Source: Kineosporiaceae bacterium
Lineage (GTDB): Bacteria; Actinomycetota; Actinomycetes; Actinomycetales; Angustibacteraceae
Reading direction: 5' to 3'
Length of the DNA stretch: 16,711 bases
Assembly (NCBI GenBank): GCA_027345905.1
Contig: DAIETC010000043.1
Span: 1-16,711 of the forward strand
Shown: piece by piece, positions 7,267 to 14,429 of the stretch
Numbering within the stretch: the stretch's first letter is position 1
Layout: each line of letters opens with the position of its first letter
Translations under genes and position numbers: made by a program
The notes under the pieces: generated by a model
The model's input: only the letters and a program-made list of their open reading frames with translations
The model's database searches: none
What the model was told of the DNA's origin: nothing

Positions 7267-8217
7267 TCAGACGCCGTCTCGGGACCGCACGACCAGGTCG
7301 GACAGCAGCGCGAGCGAGCCGATCATCATCCCGGTGACGACCAGCAGCACGGTGCTGGCCGGGAAGTAGAACGGGTGGCGCACCATGTCGACGACGCCCT
7401 TGACCAGGCCGAGGAAGACCAGCCACAGCGCGGGTGGCATGAGCACCTTCAGCGGTTCGAAGTACATGACCATGCGCAGCACCTGCAGGATGTAGCGGTA
7501 GGCGTCCTTGACGAAGTGGAACTTGCTGTTCCCGGCGCGCTTGGCGTAGTTGATGTCGACGTACTTGATGTCGTGCTGGTTGGCCAGGAACGACAGCGTG
7601 ATCGTGGTGACGCAGCTGAACCCTGGCGGGAGCAGGCGCAGGTAGGGCAGCGACACCGAGCGGCGGAACGCGCGCAGCCCGGAGTTCAGGTCGGGGATGC
7701 GCTGGTTGGTCAGGCGCTCGGCAATCTTGCGGATCAGCCATTTAGCGGGCACGCGGAGCAGCTTGTGGGTGCCTTCCTCGCTCGTGCGAGCCCCAACGAC
7801 CTGGTCGTAGGACTCGTCGTCGCGCAGGATCCGCACCAGCTCGGGGATCCGCTCGTTGGGGTAGGTCAGGTCGGCGTCGGTCCACACCACGATCTGTCCT
7901 CGGGCCATCTGGGTGCCGATCCGCCGGGCCGTTCCCGACCCGCCGTTGCTCCGGAACGCCACCACCTTCAGGTGCGCGAACCGCCGCTCGGCCTCGCGCA
8001 GCTCGCCGAGCGTGCCGTCGGTCGAGGCGTCGTCGATGGCGAGCACCTCGTAGCTGAACTCGCTCGCGTCCAGGGCCGTGCAGATGCGCACGACCTCGGC
8101 CAGCACGTGGTCCTGCTCGTTGTAAGCCGGCAGGATCACGCTCACGTACGGCGCCACCGGGTCGGGCGCGATGAGCGCTTGGGTGGGGGCTTGCCCCGTG
8201 AGGATGTCGTCGCTCAT
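7267..8217 (-). CDS. GT2 glycosyltransferase, polyprenyl-phosphate sugar synthase type
   Basis: A 316-residue GT-A enzyme. Nucleotide-binding motifs are LPAYNEQDH at 29-37 and DDASTDGT at 62-69, with the metal-binding DAD at 114-116. The segment DLNSGLRAFRR at 176-186 and the RAGNSKFH motif at 227-234 are typical of the dolichol/undecaprenyl-phosphate sugar synthases (DPM1, GtrB and ArnC relatives). Two hydrophobic stretches at about 262-278 and 285-310 should anchor the C-terminus in the membrane. It probably transfers a sugar from a nucleotide donor to polyprenyl phosphate, giving a lipid-linked donor that the membrane protein encoded upstream could use. The ATG at 8217 overlaps the upstream stop as ATGA. 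Confidence 0.9.
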   Translation of the reverse strand: MSDDILTGQAPTQALIAPDPVAPYVSVILPAYNEQDHVLAEVVRICTALDASEFSYEVLAIDDASTDGTLGELREAERRFAHLKVVAFRSNGGSGTARRIGTQMARGQIVVWTDADLTYPNERIPELVRILRDDESYDQVVGARTSEEGTHKLLRVPAKWLIRKIAERLTNQRIPDLNSGLRAFRRSVSLPYLRLLPPGFSCVTTITLSFLANQHDIKYVDINYAKRAGNSKFHFVKDAYRYILQVLRMVMYFEPLKVLMPPALWLVFLGLVKGVVDMVRHPFYFPASTVLLVVTGMMIGSLALLSDLVVRSRDGV

Positions 8218-10283
8218 GATGGGCCTGAGGATACCGGCCCGATCCACAGGTCCACGGCCAGCGGAGCCGACCCGTACGGACGCCGCGTGAGCAGCCGCTG
8301 GTCCTCGCTGGTGCGCAGGGCGACCACCTGGCGCGCCGCGACGCCCAGCTCGCGGATCGCCGCGGCCGAGTCGGCACTGACCAGCACCGGGCGCCGACCG
8401 GCGGCCTCGATTCCCCGGGCCACGGCGCGCACTGTCGCCGCGTCGAGCCGTCCCTGGCTCGGACGCACCACCAGGCTGGGCACGCCGCACCAGCCCCGCA
8501 GCACCTGCGGCCACTCGTTGGCGGACCGGTTGTCGACCAGCACGGCCGTGTCCCGCGGCCCGAACGCGGCGCAGGCCTGGCGCACCGCGGCCAGCTCGCC
8601 GCGCTCGGTGCGCTGCGTGGCCAGCGGCGCCGTCGCCCAGGCCGCGGGCAGCAACAGCAGCGGTACGGCGGCCACGATCCGCACCCAGCGTCCGACCGGC
8701 ACCCGGCGGTAGGTGAACGCGGCGACGGCGAGCAGCACGACGCTCGGCAGCACCACCGGCACCAGGCGCCGGTCGGCCCACGGGTGGTCGGGAGTGATGC
8801 CCGGCCGGTAGAACGTCAGCGCGCTCGAGGCCACCCCGACCACGGCGGGCACCAGCCACGCCGGCAGCGGTTCGCCCGTGCGCAGCACGATTCCCAGGCG
8901 GTGGGCCAGCCGGCCTGCGACCGCCAGTGCCAGCAGCAGCGCCGGCACCCCCACCCACCACGCCACCCAGCCCACCGTGGCCTCGGCGTAGGTTCTTCCG
9001 CCGTCGATCGCCAGCCCCTGAGCCAGCTGCAGGCCAGCCACGACCCGGGCGCCGGAGTCGGCGGCGCTCTGGCGCACCACCAGCCACAGCGGGCGGCTGG
9101 CCAGCACAAGCATTCCCAGCACGAGGGCACCGCTCAGCGCCCAGGGCAGTGCGGCCACGGCCCGCGCCGGCAACCGGCGCCCGGCCCGGGCCTGACGCAG
9201 AGCCAGCCACGACCCGCCACCCAGGACGAGCGGCCCCGCTACGAGCGGCAGCAGCGATCCGGCGATCGTGCCCAGGTAGGGCCGGGACAGCAGGCCGGCG
9301 GTCGCGGCCGCAAACAAGGTGGCGGCCCCCAGCCCTGCACCGAACGGGCGCACCACCGCCGAGCCCCGCCAGGACAGCAACGCGAGCAACGGCAGCACCA
9401 GGGCGATCTCGCGCAGCGCGTCGATGCGCACCAGTGATACCGAGCCCAGCAACAGGCCGGCCACCAACGCAAGTCGGCGCCCGGCGTCCGGTCTGCCACT
9501 GCTGGCCGGCCCGCCACTGGCGTCCGGCCCGCCCCTGGTGTCCGGTCTGCCACTGGTGTCCGCCTGCTGCGCGGCGACGAGCACGGTCATCGCAGCGCAC
9601 CCCACGAGCAGCGCGAAGGGCTCGGAGTACGTCGACCGGCCGGCGTGCAGCACCGGCGCGGTCAGGGCGAGGGTGGCCGTGGCGAGCACCGCCCAGCCCG
9701 GGCCCACGAGTCGGCGCGCCAGGGCGCCGAACGCCAGCAGCGCCGCCGCCAGGGCCAGCGCCGGAGCGAGCAGCAGGCCGAGCGGCCCGTCAGCCCACCA
9801 CCCCAGCGAGAGGAAGACCGGCGTCGCGGGCAGGAACTGCGGCACGACATAGGTGCCGGCGCCCGTGCCCTGTGCGTAGAAGGCGGGACTGCCGACGGTC
9901 ACACCAGGCAGGGCGAGCACCCTGGGGCCGCCCAGGGCGGGGACGTCGACGGCAACGGGCAGGCCGTGCGCCGTCGCCAGGTACTGGCCGTACAGGGCAT
10001 ACGAGCCGGCGTCGCGGCGCAGCACCAGGTGCTCCGCGTGCGTGGCAGCGGCCCACACGCCCGATCCCGCCGCTACCGCCACCAGCAGGCCGGCGGCCCA
10101 GCGGGGGCCGGGGACGACGTCCACCAGCCACGCCGCCCGCACGGCCAGTGCCAGCGCGACCACGAGCACGGGCAGCGCGACCGCGGGACGCCACAGGTGC
10201 GTCGCGAGCAGCGGGACGGCCATCGCCGTTCCTGCCGCCACCCAAGTTGCGGCGCCGACCCCGGCGCGGTCGACGAAGCTCAC
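8214..10283 (-). CDS. large polytopic membrane protein, candidate GT-C-type glycosyltransferase
   Basis: A 689-residue protein with many hydrophobic helices (roughly 12) and a soluble C-terminal region of about 130 residues. The first predicted extracytoplasmic loop has RRDAGSYALYGQYLA at 89-103, which recalls the catalytic Asp loop of GT39/GT83-like GT-C enzymes. E221 in a later STYSEPFALL segment could be a second acidic residue. Pairing with a polyprenyl-phosphate sugar synthase immediately downstream fits a GT-C enzyme that uses a lipid-linked sugar outside the membrane. I do not recognise a precise family. A hydrophilic Gly/Pro/Ser repeat at 241-266 interrupts the membrane region. It is the first gene of the operon; the GTG at 10283 has no Shine-Dalgarno sequence and lies 8 nt after a TATAGC box. 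Confidence 0.75.
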   Translation of the reverse strand: MSFVDRAGVGAATWVAAGTAMAVPLLATHLWRPAVALPVLVVALALAVRAAWLVDVVPGPRWAAGLLVAVAAGSGVWAAATHAEHLVLRRDAGSYALYGQYLATAHGLPVAVDVPALGGPRVLALPGVTVGSPAFYAQGTGAGTYVVPQFLPATPVFLSLGWWADGPLGLLLAPALALAAALLAFGALARRLVGPGWAVLATATLALTAPVLHAGRSTYSEPFALLVGCAAMTVLVAAQQADTSGRPDTRGGPDASGGPASSGRPDAGRRLALVAGLLLGSVSLVRIDALREIALVLPLLALLSWRGSAVVRPFGAGLGAATLFAAATAGLLSRPYLGTIAGSLLPLVAGPLVLGGGSWLALRQARAGRRLPARAVAALPWALSGALVLGMLVLASRPLWLVVRQSAADSGARVVAGLQLAQGLAIDGGRTYAEATVGWVAWWVGVPALLLALAVAGRLAHRLGIVLRTGEPLPAWLVPAVVGVASSALTFYRPGITPDHPWADRRLVPVVLPSVVLLAVAAFTYRRVPVGRWVRIVAAVPLLLLPAAWATAPLATQRTERGELAAVRQACAAFGPRDTAVLVDNRSANEWPQVLRGWCGVPSLVVRPSQGRLDAATVRAVARGIEAAGRRPVLVSADSAAAIRELGVAARQVVALRTSEDQRLLTRRPYGSAPLAVDLWIGPVSSGPS
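9487..9558 (-). repeat. in-frame 18-bp tandem repeat inside the membrane protein gene
   Basis: Four 18-bp units begin at 9487, 9505, 9523 and 9541, with plus-strand consensus TCCGGYCYGCCACTGGTG. On the coding strand they give a degenerate hexapeptide of the form (T/A/S)(S/R)G(R/G)P(D/A). The encoded loop is hydrophilic and flanked by predicted membrane helices. Unit length keeps the frame, so loop length could vary between strains. Confidence 0.85.
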
Positions 10284-10308
10284 CTGGTGACGCTATAGGT
10301 TGGCGCGC
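10284..10308. promoter_or_regulatory. divergent promoter region with a palindromic -10 element
   Basis: Only 25 bp separate the GTG of the glycan operon (minus) from the ATG of rmlA (plus). The palindrome CTATAG at 10293-10298 gives TATAGG (10294-10299) on the plus strand, 9 nt before rmlA, and TATAGC (10297-10292) on the minus strand, 8 nt before the operon. Neither gene has a Shine-Dalgarno sequence, so both may be leaderless and share one symmetric -10. No -35 boxes are recognisable. Confidence 0.45.
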
Positions 10309-11175
10309 ATGCGAGGCATCATCCTGGCCGGCGGCACGGGCAGCCGGCTGCATCCGATCACCCTCGGCGTCAGCAAGCAGCTGGTTCCCGTCTACGACAA
10401 GCCAATGATCTACTACCCGCTGTCGATGCTGATCATGGCCGGCATCCAGGACGTCCTGATCATCACCACACCGCACGAGGCGGACCAGTTCAGCCGCCTC
10501 CTCGGCGATGGTTCCGCGTTCGGCATCCGCATCACCTACGCGGTGCAGCCCAGTCCGGACGGCCTGGCGCAGGCGTTCATCATCGGTGCCGACTTCGTGG
10601 GCGCCCACAAGGTGGCACTGGTCCTCGGTGACAACATTTTCTACGGTCCCGGGCTGGGCGCGCGGTTGCGTCAGCACACGAACCTGGAGGGCGGCCTCGT
10701 GTACGCCTACCGGGTGGCCGACCCCTCGGCGTACGGTGTCGTCGAGTTCGACGAAGCCGGTCGGGCGATCTCGCTGCAGGAGAAGCCTTCCGAGCCGCGC
10801 AGCGACTACGCCGTACCGGGTTTGTACTTTTACGACAATGACGTGCTGGCGATCGCCAAGGACCTCACGCCGTCCGACCGCGGCGAGCTCGAGATCACCG
10901 ACGTGAACCGCACCTACCTGGACGCCGGACGTCTGGCGGTGCAGGTGCTGCCCCGCGGCACCGCGTGGCTCGACACCGGAACGTTCGACTCCCTGATGGC
11001 TGCCGGCGAGTTCGTCCGGGTGGTCGAGGCCCGCCAGGGCCTGAAGGTCGGCTGCCCCGAAGAGGTCGCGTGGCGCGCGGGGTTCCTCAGCGACGACGAG
11101 CTACTCGCGCGCGGCCAGGCCCTGGCCAAGTCCGGCTACGGCCAGTACCTGATCGGCTTGCTCTCGACCCGCTAG
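10309..11175 (+). CDS. rmlA: glucose-1-phosphate thymidylyltransferase
   Basis: A 288-residue nucleotidyltransferase that makes dTDP-glucose from dTTP and glucose-1-phosphate, the first step of dTDP-L-rhamnose synthesis in the cytoplasm. The start MRGIILAGGTGSRL is the family's standard N-terminus and carries the nucleotide-binding GGTGSR loop at 8-13. Further conserved segments are SKQLVPVYDKPM at 22-33, LGDN at 106-109, the sugar-binding EKP at 158-160, and WLDTGTFDSL at 220-229. The length is normal. The ATG at 10309 is preferred over a TTG three codons upstream because of this N-terminus. It is divergent from the glycan operon and convergent with rmlD, from which its stop is separated by only 5 bp. 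Confidence 0.96.
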   Translation: MRGIILAGGTGSRLHPITLGVSKQLVPVYDKPMIYYPLSMLIMAGIQDVLIITTPHEADQFSRLLGDGSAFGIRITYAVQPSPDGLAQAFIIGADFVGAHKVALVLGDNIFYGPGLGARLRQHTNLEGGLVYAYRVADPSAYGVVEFDEAGRAISLQEKPSEPRSDYAVPGLYFYDNDVLAIAKDLTPSDRGELEITDVNRTYLDAGRLAVQVLPRGTAWLDTGTFDSLMAAGEFVRVVEARQGLKVGCPEEVAWRAGFLSDDELLARGQALAKSGYGQYLIGLLSTR

Positions 11176-11202
11176 AACACTCAATCCGCTAGAACACTAG
11201 GT
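11169..11202. repeat. 17-bp tandem duplication at the rmlA/rmlD 3' ends
   Basis: CCGCTAGAACACT occurs at 11169-11181 and again at 11186-11198, a direct repeat with 17-bp period. The first copy contains the rmlA stop codon; the second encodes, on the minus strand, the last codons of rmlD (Ser-Val-Leu-Ala). The duplication probably arose by slippage between the convergent genes. Confidence 0.8.
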
Positions 11203-12050
11203 GCTGCAACGGCAAAGCGCTCACGCCACGGTCCGATCGCGGCGACCCCAGCAGCGTGCAGAGAGTCGTGCCCGAGCGCCGAGTACGCCGGTCGCGGCGC
11301 GGGCCGCACGTACGTCGCCGCCGTCGTCTCGCGCACGCGCGCCGGGTCGGCGCCTACCTCCTGCGCAACCGCCTGGGCGAAACCGTGCCACGACACGCGA
11401 CCGCCCGACGTGGCATGGTAGGTGCCCGGCGCCGCCCCGGCATTGACCAGGGCCAGCACCAGGGCGGCCACGTCAACCGTCCACGTCGGCTGGCCCACCT
11501 CGTCGGCGACGACGTCCAGCTGTTCACGCTGGGTCAGCGCCCGCGCGATGGTGCGTGGGAAGCACTGCCCGTGCGCGCCGTACAGCCACGCCGTGCGCAC
11601 GACGAGCACGTCCTGGTGCTCGGCGCGAGCGCCCCACTCCCCCGCCGCCTTGGTGCGCCCGTACGCCGAGCGCGGGGCGAGCGGAGCGTCCTCGGCGTAC
11701 GGGGTGCTGGCAGATCCGTCGAAGACGTAGTCGGTCGAGATCTGCACGAGTCTCACATCGGTTGCGGCACAAGCCCTTGCGAGGTTCGCTGGGCCTACGG
11801 CGTTGACCGCGAAGGCACCCGGCTCGTCGCCCTCGGCATCGTCGACAGCCGTCCACGCAGCACAGTTGACGACGACGTCCGCCCCGCGCACGGCGGCCGC
11901 GCACGCAGCCGGGTCGCGCACGTCCAGGTCAGCGCTGCCCAGGGCGCTGACCCGCTGCCCGGCATCGGTCAGCACCTTGACGAGATCGGTGCCGAGCATT
12001 CCCCGTCCACCCGTCACGAGCCATGCGCGTGCAGGAGTCGACATTGTCAT
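11181..12050 (-). CDS. rmlD: dTDP-4-dehydrorhamnose reductase
   Basis: A 289-residue short-chain dehydrogenase of the extended type that reduces dTDP-4-keto-L-rhamnose to dTDP-L-rhamnose, the last step of the pathway. The NAD(P)H-binding motif TGGRGMLG is at 13-20, followed by STDYVFDG at 105-112 and the catalytic YGRTK (Tyr130, Lys134) with upstream Thr106. RTAWLYG and DEVGQPT are further RmlD hallmarks. The ATG at 12050 is chosen; another ATG two codons later is equally possible, and the in-frame extension to 12110 adds residues unlike the family. It lies 63 bp downstream of vapC on the same strand and could be read through from the vapBC promoter. No Shine-Dalgarno sequence is clear. Confidence 0.94.
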   Translation of the reverse strand: MTMSTPARAWLVTGGRGMLGTDLVKVLTDAGQRVSALGSADLDVRDPAACAAAVRGADVVVNCAAWTAVDDAEGDEPGAFAVNAVGPANLARACAATDVRLVQISTDYVFDGSASTPYAEDAPLAPRSAYGRTKAAGEWGARAEHQDVLVVRTAWLYGAHGQCFPRTIARALTQREQLDVVADEVGQPTWTVDVAALVLALVNAGAAPGTYHATSGGRVSWHGFAQAVAQEVGADPARVRETTAATYVRPAPRPAYSALGHDSLHAAGVAAIGPWRERFAVAAPSVLAD

Positions 12051-12113
12051 GATCGCCAGTCTTTCAGCAGGGCCGGAACCGTCGCCACCCATGGAGCCTG
12101 GATCGGCCACGAG

Positions 12114-12518
12114 TTAGCGACGCGCGCCTTCTACCGCGACGCCGATGACCCCGGCGACATGGTGCAGGTCGAGATCCTGAGCCAACAGCGTGGCGCCCCG
12201 GCGCCACGCCACAGCGGCGATAAGGCAGTCAATGAGACGTCTGGGAGTGACGCCGGCGCGCCGGCACCGACGGTAGATGCGCGCGGCCGCCTCAAAGTCC
12301 GCTGTCGGGTCGACCGCCGCCAGCTCGAACCGCAGTAGTAACCGGCGTAGGTCGTTCTCGCGCGCGTCGGTACGGGCTCCGGCAAGAACCTCCATGACCA
12401 CCGGTTCGGTCACCGCCAGCGGGCCACCGTCGGCGATCAATCCGGTCAGCCGCCGATCCACCGCGCTACCCGTGGCTCGGTCGTACTCGACCCAGGCGGA
12501 GGTGTCCGCGAGGATCAT
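12114..12518 (-). CDS. vapC: PIN-domain toxin, VapC family
   Basis: A 134-residue PIN-domain ribonuclease, the toxin of a type II toxin-antitoxin pair that typically cuts tRNA or rRNA. The acidic active site is complete: Asp5 in ILADTSAWV, Glu43 in EPVVMEVLAG, Asp97 in RRLIDCLIAA, and Asp115 in LLAQDLDLHH. Length is normal. The ATG overlaps the stop of the antitoxin gene as ATGA, the usual arrangement. The toxin therefore appears functional. The RNA target cannot be predicted from the sequence. Confidence 0.93.
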   Translation of the reverse strand: MILADTSAWVEYDRATGSAVDRRLTGLIADGGPLAVTEPVVMEVLAGARTDARENDLRRLLLRFELAAVDPTADFEAAARIYRRCRRAGVTPRRLIDCLIAAVAWRRGATLLAQDLDLHHVAGVIGVAVEGARR

Positions 12519-12727
12519 GCGGGTTCGCCTGGCGCCACGTCGGACGGCGCCTCACCGATGGCGCGAGCGCCGCGCATCGCCAAGGCTTCCTCGCGGGTCA
12601 TCGGCTGTCCCGCCAGATGGCGCAAGGCCAGGTCGACCGCTTCGGTCTTCGTCCGCACGCCATAGCGGTCCATGACGGCCTCGACGTAGCTGTCCTCGAT
12701 CTCGATGTTGGTCCGTACCCTTGTCAT
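12515..12727 (-). CDS. vapB: VapB-type antitoxin
   Basis: A 70-residue protein. The N-terminal segment RTNIEIEDSYVEAVMDRYG followed by TKTEAVDLALRHL matches the ribbon-helix-helix DNA-binding domain of VapB antitoxins. The acidic and Pro-rich C-terminus should wrap around VapC. It is expected to neutralise the toxin and, with it, repress its own promoter. The start at 12727 is chosen because an ATG at 12742 would lie inside the palindromic operator, and because family members begin close to the RTNIEI segment. A TACTCT box ends 6 nt before the ATG, which suggests a leaderless message. Confidence 0.9.
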   Translation of the reverse strand: MTRVRTNIEIEDSYVEAVMDRYGVRTKTEAVDLALRHLAGQPMTREEALAMRGARAIGEAPSDVAPGEPA

Positions 12728-12763
12728 ACACCTAGAGTACACCTTGGGTGTACTCTAGGTGTA
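12727..12763. promoter_or_regulatory. perfect 17-bp inverted repeat, probable VapBC operator
   Basis: TACACCTAGAGTACACC at 12727-12743 is followed by TTG and then its exact reverse complement at 12747-12763. Each arm holds two TACACC (or GGTGTA) half-sites 11 bp apart, four in total, which is one helical turn and suits cooperative binding by a ribbon-helix-helix antitoxin. It covers the vapB start and likely -10 box (TACTCT) and lies 11 bp before the divergent GNAT gene, so both could be controlled. The role is inferred from position and symmetry. Confidence 0.85.
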
Positions 12764-12774
12764 CTGTCAGACCC

Positions 12775-13277
12775 ATGACGTCGCGCGACTTCAGGGTCCA
12801 TGTTGCGTCGTCCAAGGACGCGGAATTCCTGCGCGAGATGGCTCGCCATGCCTCGACTCTAGAGGACCGGCCACTCCCGCCGGTCGACGCCGAGGACGTA
12901 GTAGAACTCGTTCCCGCACAAGTCGAGCACGCACTTGTCGCGGTGTCGGTTCCGGCCGCCAACTCGGTGCGGCCTGGTTGGTTCTGGCGGGTAAGCCGCC
13001 GCTTGTTTCGGTGCTGCCCTCAGCGCCGGAAGTCTGCATGGCGATGGCACCTGACAGCCGAAAGCAAGGCGTCGGCACAGCGCTGCTGGAGTCGCTCGTT
13101 CGCCGAGCCGCGGTGCAGGGCCACTCCGACCTCGTACTCAACGTGCACCTGCGCAACACGGCGGCGCTGCGCTTGTACATGAAGTGCGGCTTCCGGGTTG
13201 CCGGAGCAGGACGAGGATGGTTCGGCGTCGCCATGTCTTGTTGCCTGCGCGAGCAAGTCGTTCAGGCGATCCAATAG
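12775..13277 (+). pseudogene. GNAT-family acetyltransferase, frameshifted
   Basis: The N-terminal part is read from the ATG at 12775 in one frame (MTSRDFRVHVASSKDAEFL, then EDRPLPPVDAEDVVELVPA). The C-terminal part continues from about 12945 in another frame (GAAWLVLAGKPP, then MAMAPDSRKQGVGTALLESL and NTAALRLYMKCGF). The acetyl-CoA loop RKQGVG and the NxxAxRLY helix are therefore intact but out of frame with the start. One missing base near 12940-12946 explains the break; a sequencing error cannot be excluded. It is divergent from vapBC and shares the palindromic operator region. Its 3' end overlaps the next, convergent GNAT gene by 16 bp. Confidence 0.78.
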
Positions 13278-13807
13278 CGGCGCTTCGGCGACTGCTCATC
13301 ACTGAGCGGCCATTCGGGGTCCAAGGCTCCGCCACAGCGCTCGATCACCGAGCGCGAACCGACGTTGTCGTCATCGCACGTGACGAGGACTCGTTCGACG
13401 CCGAAGGCGCGCGCGACGATCAACGACTGCCTCAGGATCTCGGTGGCGAACCCTTGACGCCGAAAGGGTGGCAGCACGCAGTAGCCGATGTGACCGCCGA
13501 AGGCAAGCAACCAGTCGTTCAGCTGGTGCCGGACCGACGCACGCCCGACGATGACGTCGTCCACCGTTGCGACCAGGAAGCTGCTGGGCACGCGGTCGGG
13601 TGGGACGTCAATTCCGCTCTGCAGTCGCTTGCGCTCGGCGACGTAGCTGGACCATTCGCTGTCCTGCGTGAAGTCGAGCATGAACTCGAACTTGTCGGCG
13701 GTCATCGCGCGCTGCGCGGCGCGTGCAGCGGGTTCGTCCGCCAATCGCAACGGACGCAGACGCAGTTGCGGCGCAGCCAATTCAGGTACAGATGACCGCA
13801 TGACCAT
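13262..13807 (-). CDS. GNAT-family N-acetyltransferase
   Basis: A 181-residue acetyltransferase of the RimJ/RimL-like branch that moves an acetyl group from acetyl-CoA to an amine. It has LRLRPLRLADEPAARA near the N-terminus, the fold's motif A as GYCVLPPFRRQGFATEIL at 108-125 with the acetyl-CoA pyrophosphate loop R-R-Q-G-F-A, and a later DNVGSRSVIERCGG segment at 147-160. All core elements are in one frame, so it should be active. The substrate is unknown. Either the ATG at 13807 or the one at 13801 could be the start. It lies 67 bp downstream of the DinB-like gene on the same strand, so the two may be co-transcribed. Confidence 0.88.
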   Translation of the reverse strand: MVMRSSVPELAAPQLRLRPLRLADEPAARAAQRAMTADKFEFMLDFTQDSEWSSYVAERKRLQSGIDVPPDRVPSSFLVATVDDVIVGRASVRHQLNDWLLAFGGHIGYCVLPPFRRQGFATEILRQSLIVARAFGVERVLVTCDDDNVGSRSVIERCGGALDPEWPLSDEQSPKRRYWIA

Positions 13808-13874
13808 GTCGCACACTCTGCCATTGGTGGCTCGGTCGGACGCCGCACCCTGCCTTGGCGTCGCTGCCCCTGCG

Positions 13875-14384
13875 CTACTCGCCGACCGGGCCACCGGCGA
13901 GCTCAGCGACGACGTCCAGGTGCCCGAGGTGGCGCGCGTACTCCTGCAGCAGGTGGAACAGGATCCGTTCGAGCGTAGGTGGCTCGCCGCCGTCCCAGCG
14001 TGGGCCCGGCTGGCCGATGTCCGCGAGATCATGGGCCGCGATGATCTCCCGGCTGTGGGCGCCCCGTGCCGTCAGTGTCGCGAGGAGCTGGCCGGCCGTC
14101 TCGTCCGGCGCAACGTACCAGCGAGCGTCTCGCTGGTCGCCCCACGGGTCATCGACGGGGCGCCCCTCGAACCCCCACTCAAGCCAGCGCAGCTCGACGA
14201 ACGTCAGGTGCTTGACCAGTTCGAGGGGGCTCCAGCCCGAGGGCAGAGTGCTACGGCACTGATCGGCCGCTGCCAGGCCCTCGACCTTGGCGACAATCTG
14301 GGCGCGGAAGTAGTCCAGGTAGCCAATGAAGACCTCGGCTCTGGACGAAACCGCCAGCGTGGGGCTCGGGAAGCGCTCGCTCAT
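13875..14384 (-). CDS. DinB-superfamily protein (DUF664 / mycothiol-dependent type)
   Basis: A 169-residue helical-bundle protein of the DinB/DUF664 superfamily. The metal-binding histidines are visible as His59 in ELVKHLTFVE, His144 in LFHLLQEYARH, and His152/His155 in RHLGHLDVVAEL. The last segment is close to the DUF664 signature. Many actinobacterial relatives are mycothiol-dependent transferases or isomerases that detoxify small molecules; the actual reaction here is unknown. The ATG at 14384 is chosen because the DinB pattern begins right after it and the upstream in-frame extension is antisense to the GNAT remnant. Confidence 0.85.
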   Translation of the reverse strand: MSERFPSPTLAVSSRAEVFIGYLDYFRAQIVAKVEGLAAADQCRSTLPSGWSPLELVKHLTFVELRWLEWGFEGRPVDDPWGDQRDARWYVAPDETAGQLLATLTARGAHSREIIAAHDLADIGQPGPRWDGGEPPTLERILFHLLQEYARHLGHLDVVAELAGGPVGE

Positions 14385-14429
14385 GCGGCCATCATCGGCC
14401 TTCAGTGCCACGTAGAGCATGCTGTCGGC

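Noticed and set aside
12855..12875. CGACTCTAGAGGAC in the GNAT gene resembling a cloning-vector polylinker
   Set aside because: The match is short, breaks down on both sides, and lies within a segment that translates into family-typical GNAT residues.
12775..13277. GNAT gene next to vapBC as a second toxin of a GNAT-RHH pair
   Set aside because: The antitoxin already has its own PIN toxin in the same operon. The GNAT gene is divergent, frameshifted, and looks like an ordinary acetyltransferase.
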